6,271 bases of DNA from Bacteroidota bacterium. GTDB lineage: Bacteria; Bacteroidota; Ignavibacteria; UBA10030. A program made the position numbers and the translations under genes. The DNA lies in the NCBI GenBank assembly GCA_003453835.1, contig DMMN01000014.1:256-6526 (forward strand), written 5' to 3'. Positions 1 through 5,798 of this stretch are shown here, piece by piece. Position 1 is the stretch's first letter. Each line of letters opens with the position of its first letter. The notes beneath the pieces are model-generated. The model saw only the letters and a list, made by a program, of their open reading frames with translations, made no database searches and was not told where the DNA came from.

Positions 1-189
1 CCAACCGGTGTAGGAGAATTTCAACGTCATACCCGTGAGCGCAAGGCTTATGAAGCTCACAATCATCACGATGTGAAGCACACGGTTCAGGCGCGAGAAC
101 CGAAGGAATTGCTTTTGCTCACCGGCCACTGTACGAATCCATTGCTGCGGCTGCTTCACAGCCGTTTCTTCTGCCGCTTCTTGAGTCAT
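1..189 (-). CDS. Membrane cytochrome b (di-haem, FdnI/HydC-like), N-terminal part only
   Basis: This gene starts with ATG at 189-187 and runs off the left edge, leaving 63 codons. After a hydrophilic cytoplasmic N-terminus (about residues 1-34) comes the first membrane helix, about residues 37-58. From R36 to F58 it matches the first cytochrome b helix of the fused protein at 2194-4452: RxxH, then SFI, then LTG, then LKF. H39 aligns with H515 there and is the likely first haem b ligand. The start overlaps the stop of the 19-haem cytochrome in an ATGA, which suggests translational coupling. The inferred role is to oxidise menaquinol in the membrane and pass electrons to the preceding multihaem protein. 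The remaining helices and haem ligands lie outside the window, so family assignment rests on one helix and the context. Confidence 0.8.
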   Translation of the reverse strand, partial: MTQEAAEETAVKQPQQWIRTVAGEQKQFLRFSRLNRVLHIVMIVSFISLALTGMTLKFSYTGW

Positions 190-2210
190 GACTTCCCGTT
201 GTCCTTCAAATTCTGTCTGATCTCCCGCCGGAGTTGATAGGCGCGGGGGAGCCATAACAACGTGTGGATCCCGCCAAAGACGAATGTGCCGATGAGCAGC
301 GAGGTCATGCCCCAAAACGTCCAGAAGAGGAACGGATACTTTTCTGGATCGTGATGTGTCGCGTGGGTGAGATACCCGGCAAACCGCCGCGTCGCTCCGG
401 GGTGACACTTCTGGCACGTCTGCACCACTCGCTCCCGGCTGAGGTGGGAGCGGGAGTCGTCAATCGGCAGAATATCGTGCGAACCGTGGCAGTCATAGCA
501 CTTGGCTGTTTTCGTGTAACCGAGTTGCGACACTTTACCGTGATACGTATCGAAATAGGTTTTCGCGATCACCTCATGGCAACGACCGCACTTCGTCATG
601 ATATCGAGCTTGAATCCTTCCTCGTCGGCACGGCGAATGGTGTGCGCACTGTGACAATCGCTGCAGACGGGTAGCTCCTTATCCGTCTTCCCCACCAGCG
701 CGGCATGGATGCTCCGCTCGAATTGCTCCTGGATTCCGTGATGACAGCGGCCGCATGTTGCCGGAACGTTTTTCGCGTTCACACTCGATAGCGAATCCTG
801 CTTTGGCAACACACTGTGCGCCGTGTGGCAGTTGGTGCACATCGCCGTTACCGTCAGCCCGCTTTTCATCAGGCCTTTTCCGTGGATGCTTTCCGTATAT
901 CGCTCGATGATCTCGTGTTGGCCGCCTTCGTACCGCACGGCCGCTTTCTGACCCTCACGATGGCATCGTGCACAGAGGTCCGGGATGTTTGTCGGAAACG
1001 TAATGGATTGGGGATCGAGCTTCCCCTTCACGGCGTGCGTGCCATGACACTCCTTGCACGTCGGCCCATTAGGATCTTTCTTGACCACGAGCAGTCCATG
1101 AGTGCTCTCCTGATATTGCTGGCCGATCTCTGCGTGGCACGAGGCACAATCAACTTCTTTCGTGATCGTCTCACACGGGCGCAAATGAGATGCGTTGACT
1201 TCCGAGTGGCATTGGCTGCACGCGACCTTTACGTGTCTTGAATAGGCGAGATCATCGAGCCGTACAGAAAGAGACCGCCCGGTGCGCGTGGCGATGATAT
1301 CCGGACGTTCGTGGCACCGCAGACAGTCTTTATCGGCCATCCCTTGCGTGTAGAACACTTTGCGTACTTTGTGCGGCTGATGGCAGTCGATGCACGCCGG
1401 GAGGATATTCGCCTCCTTTTCCCAGAGCTCCCCCTTGATAACTTTTCGGTGGACCGCCTCAATTTCGGCGTGACATTTTGTACACGTTGCCGCGATGTTC
1501 TTCCGAGCGATCGATGAACTTGGATCCGTGTGTCGGAGAATCGAGTGGGGCGTATGGCACGAGGCACAATTCGGGGCTACGATGAGCCCCTTCCTCAGCA
1601 ACCCCTCTCCGTGGATGCTCTCCGAGAAATTCTCGAGGATATGATCCTGATGGATCGTCCTCTGTTTCTGCACGGGGGCTCCTTCCTGGTGACATCTCCC
1701 GCAAAGGTAGGGCACCTTCAGGACGGCGACTGTCGAACGTGGATCTTTGGCAGGAAGAACATCATGGGTGCCATGGCAATCCTTGCATTGAGGCGCGAGT
1801 GGATCGCCTCGGGAGACGGCTTTCCCATGGAGCGATTTCGCATGCAGCTCTTGCTCGGCTTCATGACACGCCGCACAACTGACGCCCGCAAGATCCTCAT
1901 CGTGAGGGAATTCTTTTCCCTCCAGATCCGAATGGCAGGAAACGCAAGGGAGCGAGCCGTGGATCGATCCCCCGAATTTCTTCTCATCGAGGAACATCGA
2001 AATCGTTTTACCCCTGCGAGCGCCGGTCAGTCCTTTATCACCGTGGCACGCGAGGCAATCACCGTTCTCCTGGGCACGGGAGGGCAACGGAGCAAACAGG
2101 AGGAGGCCCACGATGAAGAGGATGCTACGGCTGGTGCCTCCATCCCTCCGGGGAAGTTCCTCGAATCCTGCGGAGTTTGCACGCATCTCTAAATTAGCTT
2201 CTCTCGTCAT
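186..2210 (-). CDS. 19-haem c-type cytochrome with C-terminal membrane anchor
   Basis: The 674-residue product has a signal peptide (hydrophobic core about residues 29-41, possible cleavage after SRA near residue 46). It has 19 CXXCH motifs beginning at C52, 89, 112, 142, 170, 215, 243, 273, 296, 331, 355, 385, 413, 458, 486, 516, 541, 571 and 599. One membrane helix follows (about 627-653), then a basic tail, so the haem domain should be periplasmic and tethered. Recurrent SxHG and GTH/GSH histidines are likely distal ligands, implying bis-His electron-transfer haems. There is no CXXCK and no catalytic signature. Haem spacing shows an internal 243-residue duplication. Start choice is uncertain: the ATG at 2210 overlaps the upstream gene by 17 bases and has GGAGG 15 bases away; the ATG at 2186 lies 7 bases past the upstream stop and keeps the signal peptide. 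It probably relays electrons from the adjoining cytochrome b to periplasmic or outer-surface acceptors. The final acceptor is unknown. Confidence 0.93.
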   Translation of the reverse strand: MTREANLEMRANSAGFEELPRRDGGTSRSILFIVGLLLFAPLPSRAQENGDCLACHGDKGLTGARRGKTISMFLDEKKFGGSIHGSLPCVSCHSDLEGKEFPHDEDLAGVSCAACHEAEQELHAKSLHGKAVSRGDPLAPQCKDCHGTHDVLPAKDPRSTVAVLKVPYLCGRCHQEGAPVQKQRTIHQDHILENFSESIHGEGLLRKGLIVAPNCASCHTPHSILRHTDPSSSIARKNIAATCTKCHAEIEAVHRKVIKGELWEKEANILPACIDCHQPHKVRKVFYTQGMADKDCLRCHERPDIIATRTGRSLSVRLDDLAYSRHVKVACSQCHSEVNASHLRPCETITKEVDCASCHAEIGQQYQESTHGLLVVKKDPNGPTCKECHGTHAVKGKLDPQSITFPTNIPDLCARCHREGQKAAVRYEGGQHEIIERYTESIHGKGLMKSGLTVTAMCTNCHTAHSVLPKQDSLSSVNAKNVPATCGRCHHGIQEQFERSIHAALVGKTDKELPVCSDCHSAHTIRRADEEGFKLDIMTKCGRCHEVIAKTYFDTYHGKVSQLGYTKTAKCYDCHGSHDILPIDDSRSHLSRERVVQTCQKCHPGATRRFAGYLTHATHHDPEKYPFLFWTFWGMTSLLIGTFVFGGIHTLLWLPRAYQLRREIRQNLKDNGKS
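591..2057 (-). repeat. Tandem 243-residue, eight-haem repeat inside the 19-haem cytochrome
   Basis: Haem cysteines of unit A (residues 52-295) recur in unit B (296-540) at almost constant offsets. C52/296 differ by 244, C89/331 by 242, and C112/355, 142/385, 170/413, 215/458, 243/486 and 273/516 all by exactly 243. Intervening residues also match, for example GKTISMFLDE against GRSLSVRLDD and SIHGEGLLRKGL against SIHGKGLMKSGL. DNA still shows a trace: cgtggatgct occurs at 881 and 1610, 729 bases apart. Hemes 17-19 (C541, 571, 599; spacing 30 and 28) repeat the spacing of haems 3-5 and 11-13, so they look like a truncated third unit. Confidence 0.85.
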
Positions 2211-4452
2211 CCAGATCGCTCACAACCTCCTGAGTTTTTTTCGATTCCCCTTCGCTCTTCGCTTCTTCCAATGCGGCAATCATTTCCCTGCGGTGAATCT
2301 CCTCGAGTTCCAAGGGATGCTCTTCGTCCATCTCTTCCTCCGTCAATGTTCCTTTCCAGAACGCGACGTTGAGCGGGTACGAATCCGGATTGAAGATCAC
2401 AAAGTAAAAGTGCCAAACAATGATGGCGAGCGTTGCGAGCCACGCCTCGTAGTAATGGACGGTGCGGGCCACGTCCCACCAGAGTTTTGTGAGCAATCCG
2501 AGAAATGTGTTGTCGAACCAGAGAATCACCCCCGTTACGGACATCACGACCGTCCCCCAAATCAACGCCCAGTACTCGCTCTTCTCGATGTAACTGAACC
2601 TCCCGAACTTCGGTTTGACTGGCGAAAGACCGAGATTGTATTTCAAAACGGCAACGGCGTCATTCACGTCTTGCAGCTTCGGCAGCAGATCGCGGATCAG
2701 TTGCTTCCCTCTGGGGACAAACAGGACGTAATAAGAATGGTAGAGGCCCGCCAGAACCATCACGACCGCCGCAATCCGGTGCGTCACCCCGCGCAGCTCG
2801 AACATCAGCGGACTCACGCTCCGGATCGGCCACACCCACCAGGCCTCGGGAAACTTCAAGGCGAATCCTGTCAAAACCAGAGTGATGAAGCTGATCAGGA
2901 GTGCGCCGTGTTGAATCCGCTCATTGAGCGACATCCGAAGATAGAGCCTGTGAGCTACGGGCGGCCGCGGGATAAGCCCGCGCCGGTACATGAGCTGCTT
3001 CTTCGACTTCTTGATGAAGTCGAGGAGGTTATGGAAAAACATCCCTCCAATCGTGACCACGATAAGGACTATGTAGGCGGTCGCAACGAAGTACAGGACC
3101 TCTTCCTGCTTCTCCGTCACAATGACGTGAACGGAGCCCTTTGTGAAGTTCTCGTTTGCTCCCGGATGGCATGTGCCGCAGGTCGCAGCTAGATTGTTCT
3201 TGTGAATGCGCGAGGAGGGATCGCTCGAAGGTTTGATGTCATGCACGCCATGACAGCTTGCGCAGTTGGCCACCTCAACCGATCCTGCCTCAGTCGCCAG
3301 ACCATGATAGCTGTCCGCAAAACTCTTAAACCGATCGCTCGCCAAACCGAACTTCTGGCTCAGCTTCAGCGAACTGTGACAGGGTGAGCACACCTGCGCC
3401 GAGACGTTTCCTCTTGCGACGGGAGATTTCGGATCGGTGTGCCTCAGGATATTATGCTCGCCGTGACAGTCCGTACAGACTGGCGCCGCATCGATGCCCT
3501 TGCTGACGGCCGCCCCGTGAACGCTGTAGGTGTACTGTTCCGTGATCTCCTGATGACACCTTCCACACGTTGCGGGGATGTTGAACTTGTTCACACGGGA
3601 TGAGGGATCGGATCCCTTTTTCATCTCGTGGCTGCCATGGCAATCGATGCAGTTCGCCGCCTTTCCATTGCCTCGATCCAGCGCCGCGCTGTGCACGCTC
3701 GCCTGGAATGAAGCGATGAATCCCGCCGTGGGCGAAATCCGCGATCGCACGTTCGGGTCGTCCAGGTGGCAGGCGAGACAGAGTTTCTCTTGCTTGATCT
3801 TGAGCTTCGTGGAATCCTCTCCGGCCTGAACTCGTGTCACACCGTTCTGATGACACGAAATGCAGTGAGGGGCGCCCTTAATGCCCTCGCTAAACGCCTT
3901 TGCGTGCGAAGAGTGCACGTAGGTGTCTCTTACGTTTTCATGGCAGGTTCCGCACGATGCGGGTTGATTGGCCGCATGAAACTTCGAGCCCGTCAGCTTC
4001 GGGGAGTCGACATTGTGCGTTCCGTGACACTGTTTGCACGATACCGCGGGAGCTCCGTTTGTCCCCGAGGCCTTGGCCAACTGAGGATGGAACGTGTGCT
4101 TAACGCCCGCATCTCTGTGACACGTCCGACAATTGACAGGATCAATTCTTTCCTTGTGCGGTAGGTTCTGGGCGTCGAATCCGACATGACATGCCACGCA
4201 AACGAACATCTTATGAGGAGATTTGGCGAGAACCGCTTCATCAACAAATAGCGAGGTACTTTTTCCCTTCCGCTCGGTCGTCAGCGACTTGTCGCTATGA
4301 CAGGCCAGGCAGTCTTCGCGCGTTTGCGCCATCGACTGGGAGAAAGGAGCGGTGAGAATCAGAAACGCAACGAGACCGAGGAAACGAGAGAATACTCCAG
4401 ATGGAAATGTTGTGAATCCTGAATACGAAGAGATCGATGAACTCCTAAACAC
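2194..4452 (-). CDS. CbcL-like fusion: 13-haem cytochrome c plus membrane cytochrome b
   Basis: The 752-residue protein has a signal peptide (hydrophobic core about 24-37, probable cleavage after SMA near 42). Thirteen CXXCH sites follow, beginning at C48, 85, 108, 139, 167, 197, 225, 268, 296, 326, 355, 397 and 425. A membrane helix at about 452-476 contains H474. Four further helices (about 513-534, 557-579, 627-648, 666-688) form a cytochrome b domain. H515, H558, H666 and H681 fit the four haem ligands of the FdnI/HydC type; H572 is an alternative. The C-terminus is an acidic cytoplasmic tail. Geobacter CbcL, a menaquinol oxidase for extracellular electron transfer, has the same domain order with fewer haems, so a quinol:periplasmic cytochrome role is inferred. 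The start is GTG, with a weak AAGG nine bases upstream; an in-frame TAA nine codons upstream excludes a longer start, and the next Met (41) would lose the signal peptide. Its 3' end overlaps the next gene by 17 bases. Confidence 0.92.
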   Translation of the reverse strand: MFRSSSISSYSGFTTFPSGVFSRFLGLVAFLILTAPFSQSMAQTREDCLACHSDKSLTTERKGKSTSLFVDEAVLAKSPHKMFVCVACHVGFDAQNLPHKERIDPVNCRTCHRDAGVKHTFHPQLAKASGTNGAPAVSCKQCHGTHNVDSPKLTGSKFHAANQPASCGTCHENVRDTYVHSSHAKAFSEGIKGAPHCISCHQNGVTRVQAGEDSTKLKIKQEKLCLACHLDDPNVRSRISPTAGFIASFQASVHSAALDRGNGKAANCIDCHGSHEMKKGSDPSSRVNKFNIPATCGRCHQEITEQYTYSVHGAAVSKGIDAAPVCTDCHGEHNILRHTDPKSPVARGNVSAQVCSPCHSSLKLSQKFGLASDRFKSFADSYHGLATEAGSVEVANCASCHGVHDIKPSSDPSSRIHKNNLAATCGTCHPGANENFTKGSVHVIVTEKQEEVLYFVATAYIVLIVVTIGGMFFHNLLDFIKKSKKQLMYRRGLIPRPPVAHRLYLRMSLNERIQHGALLISFITLVLTGFALKFPEAWWVWPIRSVSPLMFELRGVTHRIAAVVMVLAGLYHSYYVLFVPRGKQLIRDLLPKLQDVNDAVAVLKYNLGLSPVKPKFGRFSYIEKSEYWALIWGTVVMSVTGVILWFDNTFLGLLTKLWWDVARTVHYYEAWLATLAIIVWHFYFVIFNPDSYPLNVAFWKGTLTEEEMDEEHPLELEEIHRREMIAALEEAKSEGESKKTQEVVSDLDDERS
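3139..4038 (-). repeat. Four-haem, 129-residue repeats inside the 13-haem domain
   Basis: Haem cysteines at residues 139, 167, 197 and 225 recur at 268, 296, 326 and 355 (offsets 129, 129, 129, 130), and the first two recur again at 397 and 425 (offset 129). This gives two full four-haem units and a half unit. Each pair carries a common pattern: CxxCHGxH, a DPxS turn, N(I/L)xATCGxCH, then SxH. Units are diverged at DNA level, so the repeat is visible from protein spacing rather than nucleotide identity. Confidence 0.82.
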
Positions 4453-4515
4453 TTCGGTGCGCCTTTGCTGTGAGCGTTAGTCTTGTCGGGTCGATGAAGA
4501 GCCGACTTCAAGCGA

Positions 4516-4555
4516 GGCCCGAGCACGAGATGAGAAGTGGCTTCTGAGTCGGGCC
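4516..4555 (-). promoter_or_regulatory. Leader hairpin upstream of the fused cytochrome gene
   Basis: A perfect 7-bp inverted repeat, GGCCCGA (4516-4522) and TCGGGCC (4549-4555), encloses a second perfect 5-bp stem, AGAAG/CTTCT, with a 3-base loop at 4533-4545. In the minus-strand transcript this would fold as a nested hairpin about 60 bases before the GTG. No T-run follows it on the minus strand, so it does not look like a terminator. It could affect mRNA stability or bind a regulator. It matches no riboswitch I recognise. Confidence 0.4.
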
Positions 4556-4591
4556 GAACATTCCGCCTCTTGGAATGTCAAGTCTTATGCC

Positions 4592-4620
4592 ATTGCAGAA
4601 GTCGTGACGCTATGTGTCAA
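4592..4620 (-). promoter_or_regulatory. Candidate sigma70-type promoter for the cytochrome operon
   Basis: On the minus strand a perfect TTGACA (-35, bases 4620-4615) is followed by 17 bases and TGCAAT (-10, 4597-4592), which matches four of six positions of TATAAT. Transcription would begin near 4585 and leave a leader of about 130 bases before the GTG at 4452. The -35 overlaps a small dyad, TGAC-N7-GTCA (4605-4619), a possible operator. Many phyla use other promoter consensus sequences, so this is a prediction only. Confidence 0.4.
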
Positions 4621-4679
4621 TAATTTCAACAGGCAACAAATTCTACACGGAAGGAATGAAGGGGATTCCTCTTGACGGG

Positions 4680-4712
4680 AAAAAAGACGAGCGCTTTCCC
4701 AAAAAGGGGAAA
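4680..4712 (-). terminator. Weak terminator-like hairpin downstream of the stress-protein gene
   Basis: On the minus strand TTTCCC (4712-4707) can pair with GGGAAA (4700-4695) across a 6-base loop, and a run of six T lies at 4685-4680. The stem has only three G-C pairs and the T-run begins nine bases after it, so this is not a standard intrinsic terminator. It sits about 100 bases past the stop at 4817, where a transcript end would be expected. Confidence 0.2.
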
Positions 4713-4816
4713 ACCCGAAGTCTCCACTTATGGAAGTCATGGTCGTCAGAGTGGTAATCCGATGAGCGCGTCGCCGCATAGTTGGCGAACGAAGCCACGA
4801 GATCGAAGGGACACCC

Positions 4817-5746
4817 TCACGACGTTGTGTTTACGACGAGTGATTTGCCGAACACTTTCACGGTGAACACCGGAACGGCTGCAAACCGAACAACTTTTTC
4901 CGTCACACTCCCCAGCAGAAGATGCTCGATGCCCGCAAGGCCATGCGTTGCGATGACAATGAGATCGGAGTTGTGAGCATCAGCGAATCTGACGATATCG
5001 CGGGCGGCTCGGCCCTCTTTGACATGTATCTCGGATGGCACATCCGGCCCACCGGATTCATCGAGGAGGCGTTCGATCTCCCTCACGGAGCGCTTTTCGA
5101 TCTCCGGCACGAACTCAAAGATCGAGCTTCTTCCCTTGGCGTAGAACGCAGGCCGCAATTGGTCTTCGATGATATGGAGGAGCTGTAATTGAGCGCCATA
5201 GAGAACAGCAAGTTCTTTGGCATATCCTATCGACTGCTCCGCGTGCTTCGAGAAGTCAACGGGCACCAGGATGTTTCGAACCGACGCGACAGGCTTGGGG
5301 TACTGGACTTCGCGTATTGTCAGCACGGGGCATAGAGAAAAACGGACAACCTCTTCTGCAACGCTTCCCAGGAACAGATGGCCCAACCCGCGGCGACCAT
5401 GGGTTCCCATTACGATCAGATCAATGTCGTGGTCCTTGGCATACTCCGTAATCACGGGACCGACTGCAATGTCTTGCAGGATCTCCTCTCTGATCACGAG
5501 GGCGTGCGCGCCTTGTGATTCAACGATGGCCTTCATTTCATCGGTGATGATCGTTCTATGACTTTTGAATTCCAATGTCCCCGGTGGTGAGGAGAGAGGA
5601 TTGCTGAGATCTTCTTGCGGAACTACGGCGTGAAGGACACAAAGCTCGGCCCCATGAAGCTTGGCCATGTGCACCGCTTCCGCGAACGCTTGGTTCGCAC
5701 AACATGAGAAATCGGTCGGGAACAAAATGCTTCTGATTCTCATCAT
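4817..5746 (-). CDS. Universal stress protein with two tandem UspA domains
   Basis: The start is chosen at ATG 5746 (309 residues); an adjacent ATG at 5743 is equally plausible. A strong AAGGAGGA lies just upstream, whereas the longer open frame to 5947 would run into the MFS gene and adds no Usp-like sequence. Domain 1 (about 2-147) begins with a strand-forming RSILFPTDFS. It carries the nucleotide-binding pattern G-x2-G-x9-GS complete: GTHG at 114-117 and GSV at 127-129. Domain 2 (about 152-300) begins RNILVPVDFS and has ATHG (266-269) and GSV (279-281), so the first glycine is replaced by alanine. Both loops end in the usual V(A/T)E(E/K)VVR helix. Family members are cytoplasmic, often bind ATP and are induced by stress or anaerobiosis; the exact role here is unknown. 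Two adjacent cysteines (15-16) follow the first strand. The gene lies 52 bases after the MFS gene. Confidence 0.92.
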   Translation of the reverse strand: MMRIRSILFPTDFSCCANQAFAEAVHMAKLHGAELCVLHAVVPQEDLSNPLSSPPGTLEFKSHRTIITDEMKAIVESQGAHALVIREEILQDIAVGPVITEYAKDHDIDLIVMGTHGRRGLGHLFLGSVAEEVVRFSLCPVLTIREVQYPKPVASVRNILVPVDFSKHAEQSIGYAKELAVLYGAQLQLLHIIEDQLRPAFYAKGRSSIFEFVPEIEKRSVREIERLLDESGGPDVPSEIHVKEGRAARDIVRFADAHNSDLIVIATHGLAGIEHLLLGSVTEKVVRFAAVPVFTVKVFGKSLVVNTTS

Positions 5747-5750
5747 ACAC

Positions 5751-5758
5751 TCCTCCTT
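5751..5758 (-). promoter_or_regulatory. Strong ribosome binding site that fixes the stress-protein start
   Basis: The minus strand reads AAGGAGGA followed by GTGT, then ATGATG. From GGAGG the spacing is 5 bases to the first ATG (5746) and 8 to the second (5743), so either may be used. This site decides against any upstream start in the same frame. Confidence 0.8.
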
Positions 5759-5798
5759 GGAAAAAGGAAGGTCTTGGGAGAAACACCTCTTGGCAGGC

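Larger units (their letters stand above)
4453..4816. other. Intergenic regulatory region between stress protein and cytochrome operon
   Basis: These 364 bases separate the stop of the stress-protein gene from the GTG of the fused cytochrome. I see no credible gene: short open frames here lack a recognisable protein pattern and a good ribosome site. The region holds a weak hairpin with a T-run (4680-4712), a promoter-like element (4592-4620) and a strong leader inverted repeat (4516-4555), all consistent with ending one minus-strand transcript and starting the next. Confidence 0.6.

Noticed and set aside
186..189. Frameshift splitting an originally fused cytochrome c-b gene
   Set aside because: The ATGA overlap is a normal coupled stop/start, the first protein ends in a sensible basic tail, and the second has a long hydrophilic N-terminus rather than a sheared helix. 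Evolutionary fission or fusion remains possible, but not a recent error.
1136..1570. Direct repeat tggcacgaggcacaat at about 1135-1150 and 1555-1570 as a mobile-element or recombination site
   Set aside because: It encodes the haem motif CASCH in two modules of the same protein, so shared codons explain it.
816..2192. Several plus-strand open frames opposite the 19-haem gene
   Set aside because: They are shadows caused by the codon composition of the repeated CXXCH region and show no domain or ribosome-site support.
2113..3192. Long plus-strand open frame (359 codons) opposite the cytochrome b domain
   Set aside because: It is antisense to a gene with clear haem and membrane motifs, its product is rich in P, H, R, Q and E with no recognisable fold, and it spans the junction of two real genes.
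186..4452. Nitrite or hydroxylamine reductase-type multihaem enzyme
   Set aside because: All 32 haem sites are CXXCH with abundant candidate distal histidines, and there is no CXXCK or other active-site haem signature, so electron transfer is the better reading.
4571..4581. Second TTGACA (minus strand, 4581-4576) as another promoter
   Set aside because: The sequence 16-18 bases downstream (around TTCGGC) has no -10-like hexamer.
4585..4779. Possible small minus-strand gene of 64 codons in the intergenic gap
   Set aside because: It covers the hairpin and candidate promoter, its product looks random, and no convincing ribosome binding site precedes it.
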